DNA of 37,921 nt, from contig WRBJ01000017.1 of the NCBI GenBank assembly GCA_009784615.1, positions 1 to 37,921 of the forward strand, written 5' to 3'. Made by a program: the position numbers and the translations under genes. Below the pieces are notes generated by a model that ran no database searches, was not told the DNA's origin, and saw only the letters and a list, made by a program, of their open reading frames with translations. Positions 24,975 to 35,139 of this stretch are shown one piece after another; within the stretch, counting starts at the first letter, position 1, and every line of letters starts with the position of its first letter. The stretch is from Defluviitaleaceae bacterium (GTDB lineage Bacteria; Bacillota; Clostridia; Lachnospirales; WRAX01).

Positions 24975-26264
24975 ATGAGAAATTTTTTAACTATTTTGAC
25001 AGTTGCAGTAACGGTTATTTTGCCCAATGTTTTTATTAATGGGGTTGATGTTTCTGGGTTAGATGCCGATACGGCTTTACAGCGTTTGGCGCCACATAAT
25101 GTGCAAGACGAGCGCATTATGATTGTTGCAAACGATAAGGTTTTTAATTATAGTTTTAAAGATTTTAGGGCAGCATATGATTTCGACACAGCCATAGCAC
25201 AGGCAATAGAATTTAGCGAAAAAGATGGATTTTTTGTGGACTTTTTTAAGAAATTGCGATTATACAACAATCCACATAACATAACAGCAGAGTATAGTTT
25301 TTTAACCACAGATATAACAAAAGCAACAAAAGAAATTGCAGACGAGATTAATGTAGTGCCAAAGAATGCAACCTTCGCCATAGTCGATGGGATTTTTATA
25401 ACCGAGAATGAAATTATAGGTCGCAAATTGGATGAAGATGCTTTGGTAACAGAAATTACAAATTTGCTTAATAGTAAAAAAGGCGGCAAAATTACTGCTG
25501 TTGCTGTGGATATTGAGCCAAATATAAAAGCGGCAGATTTTGAAAATTCTACGCAGTTATTAGGCAGTTTCTCAACGCCTTTTGACGGTAGCAACGCACA
25601 GCGTGCCAGAAATTTAAATGTGGCTAATAGCTATTTAAACAATACAATTATAATGCCAAACGAGGTGATGTCGGCTTGTACAACTTTTCGTCCCCGCACT
25701 GAAGCTAATGGATATGTTGCGGCAGGGCAAATTTTGCACGGCGTACCTGATGTAGGCATTGGCGGCGGTATTTGCCAAATAACAAGTACACTGTATATGG
25801 CGGCTCTTTATGCCGAAATGGGCATTGTAGAGCGGCTAAACCACAGTTTGATGGTGGGATATATGCAGCCAGCTACAGACGCAACAGTAGCCGAAGGTGC
25901 CATTGACTTAAAAATTAAGAACAATACATCATATCCCGTGCTTGTGCAGTCGGTCTTAACTGGTCATAGTCATACAGTAAATATTTATGGCTATGACACC
26001 CGCGAGCAAGACAGAAGGATTTATTTTGATAGTTATTTGATTGAAATTATCCCCGCTGAGGACAAGGTTGTAGAAGATAATACATTGCCCGTGGGATATA
26101 AACGCATTGAAAAACAAGGTGCAAATGGCGCAAAATACGAGCTATATAAAACTATAGAAAAAAACGGGCAACAGGAGCGTGTTAAAATTAACACATCAAC
26201 CTATCGCCCAATGCCAAGAATTATTAAGGTAGGTACTGCACAAGAACAACCCCATCCACAATAA
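24975..26264 (+). CDS. VanW-family envelope protein
   Basis: This 429-residue protein has an N-terminal hydrophobic anchor (residues 4-20), then GVDVSGLDADTAL, which begins a peptidoglycan-binding-like (PG_binding_4/YoaR-type) region. The VanW domain shows IIMPNEVMSACTTFRPRTEANGY and GVPDVGIGGGICQITSTLY, and a short C-terminal tail may be a G5-like strand region. VanW-domain proteins are linked to the cell wall, but their activity is not established. GAGGTG precedes the ATG. It ends five bases before the convergent kinase gene. Confidence 0.85.
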   Translation: MRNFLTILTVAVTVILPNVFINGVDVSGLDADTALQRLAPHNVQDERIMIVANDKVFNYSFKDFRAAYDFDTAIAQAIEFSEKDGFFVDFFKKLRLYNNPHNITAEYSFLTTDITKATKEIADEINVVPKNATFAIVDGIFITENEIIGRKLDEDALVTEITNLLNSKKGGKITAVAVDIEPNIKAADFENSTQLLGSFSTPFDGSNAQRARNLNVANSYLNNTIIMPNEVMSACTTFRPRTEANGYVAAGQILHGVPDVGIGGGICQITSTLYMAALYAEMGIVERLNHSLMVGYMQPATDATVAEGAIDLKIKNNTSYPVLVQSVLTGHSHTVNIYGYDTREQDRRIYFDSYLIEIIPAEDKVVEDNTLPVGYKRIEKQGANGAKYELYKTIEKNGQQERVKINTSTYRPMPRIIKVGTAQEQPHPQ

Positions 26265-26288
26265 AACTTTTATGGAATTAAAGTTTTT
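26263..26288. terminator. Possible shared bidirectional terminator
   Basis: AAAACTTT (26263-26270) pairs with AAAGTTTT (26280-26287). It spans the stop codons of the convergent VanW and kinase genes, with T-rich flanks on both strands. The stem is AT-rich and short. Confidence 0.45.
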
Positions 26289-29200
26289 ACTATACTGGCG
26301 GCATTATCATAATCACCACGCAATAAATTTGCTTCAATTTCAATCAATGCTTCTTTACTATGTTTTGGATATGGTAAATTTTGTAATTCTTCAAAAGTGT
26401 TATCTATTGCCGTAATATCAAAATCACTAATTGCAATCAGCAATTCCTTGATTTTTGCGTTAAATTTTGCGATGTCGTATTCACATTTGCAAATATCTTG
26501 CTCGTCATTTGGCGTGATGTTTTCAAGCACTTGTTTTAATGCTTTCAAAAATTCGGGAGTTTTTGTGGTTATTGTACCCAAATCATTGTTATTTGCGGCT
26601 TTTTCTAATTTGTCTGCTATATCTGATAGGTTAATATTATCAATATTTAACAATGCGCCTTTCATGCCGTGTACGGCAATTGCAAAATTACGCAATTTTT
26701 CGTCATCCAAATTGCGGCTTTCGATAATACCAGCAATAGTTTTAATTGCTTTTTGTGCATCACGTACAAAAGAGCGGGTAAAAGCGTTATTTTCAAGCGG
26801 TTGGGGTATTTTTGCAATAACGGTTTTTCGTGCGGCAGCTAATACATCTGGTGTTTGTTTATCACGGATGTATTTTTCCAAATAACTATTTAACTGATGA
26901 AAGTCAATTGGTTTGGCAATAAAACCGTCAAAGCCATTATTTAAAAACTGCTCTCTTGCCCCAACCAAAGCGTTTGCCGTAAGTGCTACAATGGGCTCGG
27001 TGTATCCAAATTCACGAATAATTTGTGTGGCTTCAATACCATCCATTACCGGCATCATATGGTCCATAAAAATTATGTCATAAACCTCGCCGTTTTTAAT
27101 TTTATTCACGGCAGATTGACCATTTTCTACAGAATCAACAGCAATTTTATAAGGCTGTAAAAAGCCTTTAATTACATAGATATTAGAGTCCACATCATCT
27201 ACAACAAGCACACGCCCATACGGCATTGGCTCCAGCACAATATCACGCATACGCCTTAGCGATGAGGTGGTTGTTTCTAAGTTTTGCAGATTTTGAGCAA
27301 GCTCTGCACCCAAAACATCAACACCTGCAACCTGTTGCGGTATACGCACAGTGAAAATACTACCTGTATTAGGTTTGCTGTCAATATGCATTGTGCCGCC
27401 CATCATTTCAATCAATTGACGTGCGATTGTAAGCCCAAGCCCACTGCCTTCGATATAACGGTTGGCTTTGATATTAAATCGTGTAAAATTATTAAAACGT
27501 GCAAAATCAATTTCAAACAGCGAATTTATCTGTTCCTGCGTCATACCTTGCCCTGTGTCAGAAATGCGCATTACAAGCATCACATTATCCGCAATATCAC
27601 ATTCTTCACGGCAAACCGTAAGAACTACTTGCCCTGCAAGCGTATATTTAAACGCATTTGACATTAGGTTGTTCAAAATCTGTTTTATGCGGGTTTCATC
27701 ACCAAAAAGATTTGTCGGCAGGTTTTCGTCAATATTAAGCGTAAATTTAATTGACTTCGAGCCGATATGCATTAAATTTAATTGAACCGTGTCAACAATA
27801 AAGCTCGCAGTTTCGTAATTAAACGGTACAATCTCTAGCTTGCCCGCTTCTACCTTAGACAAGTCCAAAATATCATTTATGATGGTAAGCAAAAGATTTG
27901 ACGATGCGTGTATACGCATAAATGCCTCTTCGGTTTCTGGTGTATGTCCATTTCTTTGTAATTGCATTTCTGCTATACCCAAAACCGCATTCATCGGCGT
28001 GCGTATTTCGTGCGACATATGCGCCAAAAAGCGGGTTTTTGCACGGCTTTCTTCATCGGAAGCACGTTGTTTTTCGTGCGCTTCTTTAATCTCGGTTAGG
28101 TCGGTTGTATATTCTATAACACCTAAATATTCATCAAAATGCACTCGTGCAAAAACAACTTCCGTTGATAAAAGCGAACCATCGCTTCTTTCACATATAA
28201 GTTCTGAACGTGAACGTCCTTCCCGTAAAGCCTGCTTAATCAATTCACGGTGAAGTTCATAAGAATTTGTACCATCTGGCTGAAATTGCGGCATATACGT
28301 ATTAACGTTATCTAAATATTCATCTTTATTTGCGGCTAAAAACATTGTAACCGCCTGTGCATTACAATCAATGGCTTGTAAATTATTGTCATAAACCGTT
28401 ATTGCCGCAGGAGCTTCTTGTAGCAATAATTGCGCTTTTTCTTCTGCTGCTACCACGGATTGGTGCGTTGCGTCAAGCTCCTCGAGCATTGATTTAATCT
28501 CACGCAAATCACTGGCATACGATACCAACATAGGGCTACCACGTCGCATAAAGCGTACCAAATGCACATCTACAGGCAAAGGCTCGCCATCGGATGTTAT
28601 ATGCCACCATTCAAAACGGCAATGTCCGTCCTTTAAAGCTGTTTGAATATATTGTGCCGCTTTTTCGGTATGAGAAGTGCCGCAAGGCTGTGGATCCATT
28701 TGGAACTCTGCCATACGCTCGACCAATTCTTCTTCGCTAGAAACACCCATTATATCAATTATTTGCTGGTTTGCCGACAATAAATTATGTTTTTCATCCC
28801 AAACAGTGGTCATAAGCGGCGTACCACGCAACAGCATCTCGTTAAGGTCGTTTGCTTCTAATTCACGCTTTATCGCTTCACGTATAGGGCGCAAATCTAC
28901 AATAAACGCCGCTATAAGATTACGCTCACGATGTACAAAATGTACTAAAGTAACTTCTACAGGTATTTCATCTCCATTTTTATTTTTATTTACCCATTCA
29001 AACCTTGCACGACCTTTTTTTATAGCTATAGCAACAAATTTGCGTGCAAGCACATAAGATTCTGTGCCACAAGGCTGACGTTCTGGCCAAAAATCACGAT
29101 AATTATTGATGTAATATTCTTTGTTGGGTACATCAAAAAGTTCCATAGTTTGTCGCCCTACATCAATAAGGTTAAGATGCTCGTCCCATAAATTATATAA

Positions 29201-30139
29201 ATATGGCGCAAATTCTAAAAACTTCGTTGTCATTTCCAATGCTTCGCGCTCGTTTTGCATAGCTTGCTTTATGGGTCGCAAATCGGTTATATAACCAACC
29301 ATCATCTTTTCGCCATTATGTTCAAAGGTAACCAATGTAACCTCCGACGGTAATTCTTCACCATCTTTTGCACAATGCATCCATTCAAATTTAACAAAAC
29401 CATATTTATAGACTTGCTCTAATTTTTCCTGTACCAATTCATCAGACAACCTACCGCAAGGCTGATATTTAGGTGATAATTCAAAGAACAAATCAATATA
29501 TTCTTCACGGCTATCAACCTTAAACATCTCTAAAGCCTTATGGCTTGTCCGTATTAATTTTATATCCTTATCCCACAAATTCATTACATATGGTGCAGAG
29601 TTAACCAAAACTCCTGTAAGAGCGTGGGCATTAGCTTCTGTCTGCAATGCCGCCTTTACACGCCGCATATCGTTTGTATAAGCTATAACCACGTTTTTGC
29701 CTTGATAATTGGCTTTTACTGCAACCACCTCTGTTGGCAAAGGTTCGCCGCTTGCGGTTTGGTGCATCCATTCAAAACGGGTATAGCCATCACGAAAAGC
29801 CCCCAAAATAAGCTCTTTAGCACGGCTAACAGAAGGCGAGCCATCAGGTTGAAATTGTGGAGAAAAATCAGCAAAATGTTGTATATAATAATCACGGTTA
29901 GATATTTCGTAATATTTTTCGGTTTGGCTAGAAGCTCGTATTATATTTGCTGTCGAATCCCAAAAACTAATTGTAAAAGGTGCAGTGTCCATTATAGTAT
30001 GTAACAGGTCTTGCGATGCATCTGCTTGCTTTATTATTTCTATCGACTGTTGTTTAATCTTCTTTATATGTAGCAACAAAATAACGCAAAAAACTATACT
30101 TAATGCAAACAATACACTAAGAATAATCATCGCAATCAT
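26270..30139 (-). CDS. Hybrid histidine kinase with five tandem PAS repeats, receiver and Hpt domains
   Basis: This 1289-residue signalling protein has one N-terminal membrane helix (residues 1-25) and no extracellular domain, then five tandem PAS-like repeats of about 125 residues between 45 and 690. Each has a QP[CD]G motif followed by an FEW-type strand (RSEL in the fifth). HisKA (HMSHEIRTPMNAV, near 705) is followed by HATPase_c (NNLMSNAFKYT and GSGLGLTIARQLIEMMGG), and a receiver domain with FMDHMMPVMDG and KPIDF. A C-terminal Hpt domain has AVHGMKGALLNI. The whole phosphorelay is in one chain. The ATG at 30139 follows AAAAGGGG, and the partner regulator is not adjacent. Confidence 0.93.
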   Translation of the reverse strand: MIAMIILSVLFALSIVFCVILLLHIKKIKQQSIEIIKQADASQDLLHTIMDTAPFTISFWDSTANIIRASSQTEKYYEISNRDYYIQHFADFSPQFQPDGSPSVSRAKELILGAFRDGYTRFEWMHQTASGEPLPTEVVAVKANYQGKNVVIAYTNDMRRVKAALQTEANAHALTGVLVNSAPYVMNLWDKDIKLIRTSHKALEMFKVDSREEYIDLFFELSPKYQPCGRLSDELVQEKLEQVYKYGFVKFEWMHCAKDGEELPSEVTLVTFEHNGEKMMVGYITDLRPIKQAMQNEREALEMTTKFLEFAPYLYNLWDEHLNLIDVGRQTMELFDVPNKEYYINNYRDFWPERQPCGTESYVLARKFVAIAIKKGRARFEWVNKNKNGDEIPVEVTLVHFVHRERNLIAAFIVDLRPIREAIKRELEANDLNEMLLRGTPLMTTVWDEKHNLLSANQQIIDIMGVSSEEELVERMAEFQMDPQPCGTSHTEKAAQYIQTALKDGHCRFEWWHITSDGEPLPVDVHLVRFMRRGSPMLVSYASDLREIKSMLEELDATHQSVVAAEEKAQLLLQEAPAAITVYDNNLQAIDCNAQAVTMFLAANKDEYLDNVNTYMPQFQPDGTNSYELHRELIKQALREGRSRSELICERSDGSLLSTEVVFARVHFDEYLGVIEYTTDLTEIKEAHEKQRASDEESRAKTRFLAHMSHEIRTPMNAVLGIAEMQLQRNGHTPETEEAFMRIHASSNLLLTIINDILDLSKVEAGKLEIVPFNYETASFIVDTVQLNLMHIGSKSIKFTLNIDENLPTNLFGDETRIKQILNNLMSNAFKYTLAGQVVLTVCREECDIADNVMLVMRISDTGQGMTQEQINSLFEIDFARFNNFTRFNIKANRYIEGSGLGLTIARQLIEMMGGTMHIDSKPNTGSIFTVRIPQQVAGVDVLGAELAQNLQNLETTTSSLRRMRDIVLEPMPYGRVLVVDDVDSNIYVIKGFLQPYKIAVDSVENGQSAVNKIKNGEVYDIIFMDHMMPVMDGIEATQIIREFGYTEPIVALTANALVGAREQFLNNGFDGFIAKPIDFHQLNSYLEKYIRDKQTPDVLAAARKTVIAKIPQPLENNAFTRSFVRDAQKAIKTIAGIIESRNLDDEKLRNFAIAVHGMKGALLNIDNINLSDIADKLEKAANNNDLGTITTKTPEFLKALKQVLENITPNDEQDICKCEYDIAKFNAKIKELLIAISDFDITAIDNTFEELQNLPYPKHSKEALIEIEANLLRGDYDNAASIVKTLIP

Positions 30140-30189
30140 AATAGACACCCCTTTTCATATGTTAAAAAACACCTAAACCATCTTTGACT

Positions 30190-30218
30190 ATTATATCACA
30201 AACACCAAATTAAGTAAA
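30190..30218 (-). promoter_or_regulatory. Extended -10 promoter of the hybrid kinase gene
   Basis: Minus strand: a weak -35 TTTACT (30213-30218), a 17-base spacer and -10 TATAAT (30190-30195) with TGA directly before it. Confidence 0.65.
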
Positions 30219-30318
30219 GTGTAATTAATACTTTATCAACACTCCTTATATCATCACAATCCATAAACTAAATTCAATATGCAACTTGTAGGGTGAACCT
30301 TTGGTCACCATCAACCAA

Positions 30319-31398
30319 TCAACTGGTTTCCACAATAGTTATGTTCAACGCACTCATATCATAAGCAAGGTCGATAATTTCATACGAAGTAGGATTTTCA
30401 GGCTCATAAGCCTTAACGACAGGTCGTGACATAAAGCTGGGATGATTTTTAATGACAACACCCATTAAACCATTAGACAACATAACAGTAAGCCCAACAG
30501 GAAAAGGAGCGATACTGCGCACAAAAGCCCCAACAACTTTTGGGTCAAAATGTTGTCCGCTGTTTGCCATAACAAATTCATAGCCTTCTGTTGCAATTTT
30601 TGCTGTTTTATATGGACGTGCAGAGCTTATTGCATCAAAAACATCAACAACCGCTATTATACGGGAATACAAAGGAATTTGTTCGCCTTTCAGCCTAAAA
30701 GGATAACCAGCACCATCCCAACGCTCGTGATGATGTAAAACAGACCGACAAATTATGCCCTTTTGTTTAAGCGCAGATTCTACAAAATCATAACCACGGG
30801 CAGAATGTGATTTCATCAAACCAAATTCGTTTTCGGTTAATTTTGCGGGTTTATGTAAAATTGTTTTTGGGATAAACATCTTGCCAATATCGTGCAAAAA
30901 TGCGGCTTTACCCAAGTCGGTCATCTGCTCTTGTGTAAGCCCCAAAGCCTTGCCTAACGCTATTGACAATACCCCAACGTCAGCAGAATGTCTATAGGTA
31001 TATTCGTCATAGGTACACAAAAGTGGCACGTTAATGACTGAAGAATCCGATTCAAAAATACGCGCCGCAACATTTGTAACAAGGTCTGTAATTTCATCAG
31101 ACATCGCCTGCACCGTGGCAATGCTCGATTTTTTATTGTCGCCTATACCGCTGTACATCTCTTTAATTGTTCCTATTGCAGTGGTTCTTGTGACGTTATC
31201 TATAATCTCCTCGGGTTCAATACCTTCCGATATCTTATCGTGTATATAAATACCAGGGTAACCAAGTTCTTTAAGCGCAGAGATATGGCTGTAGTCAATA
31301 ATATAACCGTCACGAAGCATCAAAACCCCGCTACCGTCATATATACCACGAGCCACTTCCATACCTTGTTTTATATCATCAACTCTTACAAAGCGCAT
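30319..31398 (-). CDS. HD-GYP domain protein, putative cyclic-di-GMP phosphodiesterase
   Basis: This 359-residue cytoplasmic protein has an N-terminal region of about 110 residues with the DIKQGMEVARGIYDGSG start often seen before HD-GYP domains. The HD-GYP domain carries H137, H169-D170 (HDIGK), HHHERWDGAGYP (222-233) and VDVFDAI. This is the complete metal and GYP set, so activity against cyclic di-GMP is likely. A small C-terminal domain follows. GGGAG precedes the ATG. Its promoter is separate from that of the kinase gene downstream. Confidence 0.92.
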   Translation of the reverse strand: MRFVRVDDIKQGMEVARGIYDGSGVLMLRDGYIIDYSHISALKELGYPGIYIHDKISEGIEPEEIIDNVTRTTAIGTIKEMYSGIGDNKKSSIATVQAMSDEITDLVTNVAARIFESDSSVINVPLLCTYDEYTYRHSADVGVLSIALGKALGLTQEQMTDLGKAAFLHDIGKMFIPKTILHKPAKLTENEFGLMKSHSARGYDFVESALKQKGIICRSVLHHHERWDGAGYPFRLKGEQIPLYSRIIAVVDVFDAISSARPYKTAKIATEGYEFVMANSGQHFDPKVVGAFVRSIAPFPVGLTVMLSNGLMGVVIKNHPSFMSRPVVKAYEPENPTSYEIIDLAYDMSALNITIVETS

Positions 31399-31455
31399 AT
31401 AACATCTCCCAAAAATTTCAACGACAAAAAAATATACTTTGCAACGTATAAATCT

Positions 31456-31484
31456 ATTTTATCACAAACAAAAAACTTTAGCAA
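31456..31484 (-). promoter_or_regulatory. Extended -10 promoter of the HD-GYP gene
   Basis: Minus strand: -35 TTGCTA (31479-31484), a 17-base spacer and -10 TAAAAT (31456-31461) preceded by TGA. Confidence 0.65.
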
Positions 31485-31493
31485 TACGTAAAT

Positions 31494-32558
31494 TTATTTC
31501 AATAAATCATTACGAGTTTGACCTGCGATTCCATCACTGTCTTGCAATTTTGTTTCCATAATAATCTTAATCAACAAAGTAACCAAAGGACCTGCCAAAA
31601 TCCCCGCAGGGCCAATTAGCGTAATTCCCAAATAAATCGACATCAACAAAACAATTGGGTGCAATCCAATACGTTTGCCAACAATTCGTGGCTCTAATAA
31701 TTGACGAGCAAGAAAACACGCAACAGAAATAACCAAAAGTCCAACACCAAATGCAGTGTTTCCATCAATAAATGAAAATATAGCCCAAGGTATAAGTATA
31801 CCACCCGCACCAAAAATAGGTATGATGTCAAACACAGCAATGCCAATAGCGGCAAAAATAGAATATGACGAACCAAGCACCGTCAAACCAATGCCACAAA
31901 TAGTCGCAATTAAAGACATTATAATAAGTTGCCCACGAGCATAACCGCCTAAGGAACTAATCAAAGATTTACGCACCTTGCCGCCCTTATAATGGATTTT
32001 TTCAGGAAAAAGTCCAACAACCTTTGCCTTTATAAATTCTTTATCTTTAATAAAGAAGAAAGCGGATATAATTGCAAGCACAATACCCAAAATTGCACTA
32101 GGTATGGCGGTTAAAAAATTGCCGCCTTCAGCACCTCGTTGCAAAAGTCCTGTAATAAAAGCCAAAAGCCTTTCGGAAACACTTTCAAAATCAAGCGAAA
32201 GACCTAAATTTGCCGCCAAATTATCAAAAGAAACCCGCAAACCTTCTATATACTGTGGTATATTTGTAGAAAACTCTGCCATTTGGTCAATAATCCTACC
32301 AACCAACAACCCGCCAAGCGCAAAAATTAATGCAATAGTAAGCAGAATAAGCACAGCCGCAGAAACCCCACGTGGTATTCGCCACTTCATATGCAATAGC
32401 CCTACCAAAGGCGATAAAATCAAGCTAATAACATAACCAGCAACAAAAGGTGCAACATAGCTCATCAAAAAAACAGCGGCAAAAACAATTCCTGCCACCA
32501 ACAACAAAAATCCCAATTTATCAATAAAATCTTTGTTCTGCAAATAAAAATTTTTCAC
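31494..32558 (-). CDS. AI-2E family transporter
   Basis: This 354-residue membrane protein has about eight helices and the family's pattern. It has an N-terminal helix pair (LLVAGIVFAAVFLMSYVAPF), a central soluble-looking stretch, then GYARGQLIIMSLIATICGIGL. A GxGGILIPWAIFSFIDGN region follows, and then LEPRIVGKRIGLHPIVLLMS. Members include sodium/proton antiporters and exporters. Transport of autoinducer-2 is shown only for a few. The start is a GTG at 32558 with AAAGGA upstream. It is divergent from ftsK. Confidence 0.92.
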   Translation of the reverse strand: MKNFYLQNKDFIDKLGFLLLVAGIVFAAVFLMSYVAPFVAGYVISLILSPLVGLLHMKWRIPRGVSAAVLILLTIALIFALGGLLVGRIIDQMAEFSTNIPQYIEGLRVSFDNLAANLGLSLDFESVSERLLAFITGLLQRGAEGGNFLTAIPSAILGIVLAIISAFFFIKDKEFIKAKVVGLFPEKIHYKGGKVRKSLISSLGGYARGQLIIMSLIATICGIGLTVLGSSYSIFAAIGIAVFDIIPIFGAGGILIPWAIFSFIDGNTAFGVGLLVISVACFLARQLLEPRIVGKRIGLHPIVLLMSIYLGITLIGPAGILAGPLVTLLIKIIMETKLQDSDGIAGQTRNDLLK

Positions 32559-32575
32559 GTCTTATCCTTTCTATC

Positions 32576-32604
32576 TTGAAAATGGCACCATAATATGTTA
32601 TGAT
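32576..32604 (+). promoter_or_regulatory. Sigma-A-type promoter of the ftsK/spoIIIE gene
   Basis: TTGAAA (32576-32581), a 17-base spacer and TATGAT (32599-32604) with TGT before the -10. GGAGGG at 32624-32629 follows at the right distance before the ATG at 32635. Confidence 0.7.
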
Positions 32605-32634
32605 AAAGTTTAATGCATTATTCGGAGGGATATT

Positions 32635-35139
32635 ATGGCGCAACAGCGTAAAAATACAAACAAGAAACCATCTACAGTAAGCAAAAGCAAGACAACGACC
32701 CCACCGCTAAAAACGGGTTTAAGGCACGAAATCGTCGCAATAATCCTAGGTTTTTGTGCGTTATTTATCGCACTATCTCTATTAGGCATCGGCGGCTTTT
32801 TGGGCGAATGGATTAGTTCGTTATTCACAGGTTTAATCGGGCTTGGTGCATTCATCCTGCCCTTCGCCTTGGTCAGCTGGGCAGTTGTTTTAATGCTTAA
32901 AAAAACCGACTATTTCACAATGGGCAAAATAATAATGTTTGCCACCATCTTTATTCTTGTAATTAGTTTAACGCATTTAATAGGCTCTATGCGTCCCGAA
33001 GATTCTACCTTTTGGCAATATATCGCACACGCCTTCACAAACGGTGCCTGGAACAACGGTGGCATTATCGGTGCGGCGTTATCCACAGCATTTACTTTAT
33101 TAATCGGCGAAATCCTTACATATATCCTTTTTATTGCACTTCTCGCTATTTTATTCATCATCATCACAGGTCAGTCAATTTTTGCCATACTAGGCAAATC
33201 TGCCAAAAAAATTCACCACACAGGCGCAGACTTACGTGAAAAATATCGTGAAAAAGCCGCAGAACGTGCCGAACGTAAAGAGGAAGAAGCCACATACGCC
33301 TACGTACAAACCGACGAGCCAATAAAACGCCCCTTTGATTGGTCAGAAGCCATAAGCAAAGAAACCATCGTTATGTCAGAACCTGTCGTTACTGAAAACC
33401 CAACAGCATCATCACCTTTTGCAATGACAGCAGTACCTTTCGTGCGTGAAGCAATGCAAGAAGAAAAACCAGCTGAAGCCGCCCCAATTACTACTTTAGA
33501 ACCAATAACTGATACAGAACTAGAATACACCATCGACATAAAAGGTTTCGTAGAAGGTGCAGAACATACCCCCGACCCAATAATGCCCGAAGAAAAAAAC
33601 GAAACCCCGCCGTGGGAAACCGATACAACACCCGCCGGAATCAACCTAGCAAAAACCCCTGAAGAACCGACGCAATACGTATTTCCACCCGTCGAGCTAT
33701 TGCGTGAAAATAGCTATCAACCATCCCTAGCTTCCCGTGCAGAAATCCTAGAAAATTCTAAAAAACTAGAAGAAACTTTACAATCCTTCGGCGTAACCGC
33801 AAGGGTTGTCGAAGTTTCAAAAGGCCCAACAGTAACACGCTACGAACTATCGCCGGGTAGCGGCGTGAAAGTATCCAAAATCGCAGGCCTATCCGACGAT
33901 TTGGCACTTAACCTAGCCGCAGAATCCATACGTGTAGAAGCCCCAATCCCCGGCAAATCTGTTGTCGGCATAGAAATACCAAACAAAGAAGTACAAGCAG
34001 TATTTTTGCGTGAAGTTATCGACGACGATGCTTTTTGGTCGCACCCATCAAAACTCAGCTTCGCTATGGGCAAAGATATTGCGGGCAATATAGTGGTTGC
34101 CGACCTCGCAAAAATGCCGCATTTGCTTATAGCAGGCTCTACAGGTTCGGGTAAATCCGTATGTGTCAACACACTAATAGCAAGTATCATTTATAAAGCA
34201 ACACCCGACGAAGTAAAATTACTAATGGTAGACCCAAAAGTGGTGGAACTATCAGTATACAACGGTATTCCACACCTGCTAATCCCTGTTGTAACTGACC
34301 CGCAAAAAGCCAATGGCGCATTAGCTTGGGCAGTTCGTGAAATGGACACACGTTACAACCGCTTTGCAGAAACGGGAAAGCGTGATTTGACGGGTTACAA
34401 CGCTCATCTTGCCGAAAAAGGCGAAGATAAATTGCCACAAATAGTTATAATTATTGACGAATTAGCAGATTTAATGATGACCTGCGGTAAAGAAGTTGAA
34501 GAAAGCATTGTGCGGCTTGCACAAAAAGCCCGTGCTGCAGGTATTCACCTAATCATAGCCACTCAACGCCCATCCGTTGACGTTATCACTGGCTTAATCA
34601 AGGCAAATGTACCCAGCCGTCTTGCCTTCGCTGTTTCCAGCGGTACAGATAGCCGCACAATTTTAGACGCTGTAGGTGCCGAAAAACTGCTTGGTAAAGG
34701 CGATATGCTGTTCTCGCCAATCGGTTTAAACAAACCACGCCGCATACAAGGTTCTTTTGTTTCCGATAAGGAAGTGGAAAATATTGTCGGCTTCATCAAA
34801 CAAGACGGCGCAGTGGAATACAGCGAAGAAATGATTGAAAAAATCACCGCAATGCCAGATGTAGACCTATTTTCAACAGATTCTGACCCTTTTATTGAAG
34901 ATGCTATTGCCTTTATCGTCGAACGTGAAAAAGCCAGCACATCAATGTTGCAACGCAAATTCCGCATTGGTTACAACCGTGCGGCACGTATGATGGAGGA
35001 ACTAGAGGGCAGGGGATTAGTAGGACCCGAAGATGGTGCAAAACCCCGCAAAGTCCTTATGACACCATACCAACATCGTGAATACGTACAGCGCAGACAG
35101 GAGGCAGTAGATGCATCAATTAAAAATGGTGATTATTAG
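32635..35139 (+). CDS. FtsK/SpoIIIE-family DNA translocase
   Basis: This 834-residue septal DNA pump moves chromosomal DNA at division or into the forespore. A basic N-terminus is followed by four membrane helices (residues about 30-195), a long acidic, proline-rich linker to about 340, and an alpha domain with [21 protein letters not shown]. The motor has Walker A GSTGSGKS (501-508) and Walker [12 protein letters not shown]. The C-terminal gamma winged helix ([20 protein letters not shown]) reads the orienting DNA sequences. Whether it acts in division, sporulation or both cannot be told from sequence. Confidence 0.95.
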   Translation: MAQQRKNTNKKPSTVSKSKTTTPPLKTGLRHEIVAIILGFCALFIALSLLGIGGFLGEWISSLFTGLIGLGAFILPFALVSWAVVLMLKKTDYFTMGKIIMFATIFILVISLTHLIGSMRPEDSTFWQYIAHAFTNGAWNNGGIIGAALSTAFTLLIGEILTYILFIALLAILFIIITGQSIFAILGKSAKKIHHTGADLREKYREKAAERAERKEEEATYAYVQTDEPIKRPFDWSEAISKETIVMSEPVVTENPTASSPFAMTAVPFVREAMQEEKPAEAAPITTLEPITDTELEYTIDIKGFVEGAEHTPDPIMPEEKNETPPWETDTTPAGINLAKTPEEPTQYVFPPVELLRENSYQPSLASRAEILENSKKLEETLQSFGVTARVVEVSKGPTVTRYELSPGSGVKVSKIAGLSDDLALNLAAESIRVEAPIPGKSVVGIEIPNKEVQAVFLREVIDDDAFWSHPSKLSFAMGKDIAGNIVVADLAKMPHLLIAGSTGSGKSVCVNTLIASIIYKATPDEVKLLMVDPKVVELSVYNGIPHLLIPVVTDPQKANGALAWAVREMDTRYNRFAETGKRDLTGYNAHLAEKGEDKLPQIVIIIDELADLMMTCGKEVEESIVRLAQKARAAGIHLIIATQRPSVDVITGLIKANVPSRLAFAVSSGTDSRTILDAVGAEKLLGKGDMLFSPIGLNKPRRIQGSFVSDKEVENIVGFIKQDGAVEYSEEMIEKITAMPDVDLFSTDSDPFIEDAIAFIVEREKASTSMLQRKFRIGYNRAARMMEELEGRGLVGPEDGAKPRKVLMTPYQHREYVQRRQEAVDASIKNGDY

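Noticed and set aside
26397-29057. Several open frames opposite the hybrid kinase gene
   Set aside because: They are low-complexity shadows rich in Ser, Ile and Cys, without ribosome binding sites or recognisable domains. The kinase frame is continuous and domain-complete.
30290-30318. Terminator after the HD-GYP gene
   Set aside because: GGTG(A)ACC / GGTCACC forms a bulged hairpin, but no T run follows on the minus strand.
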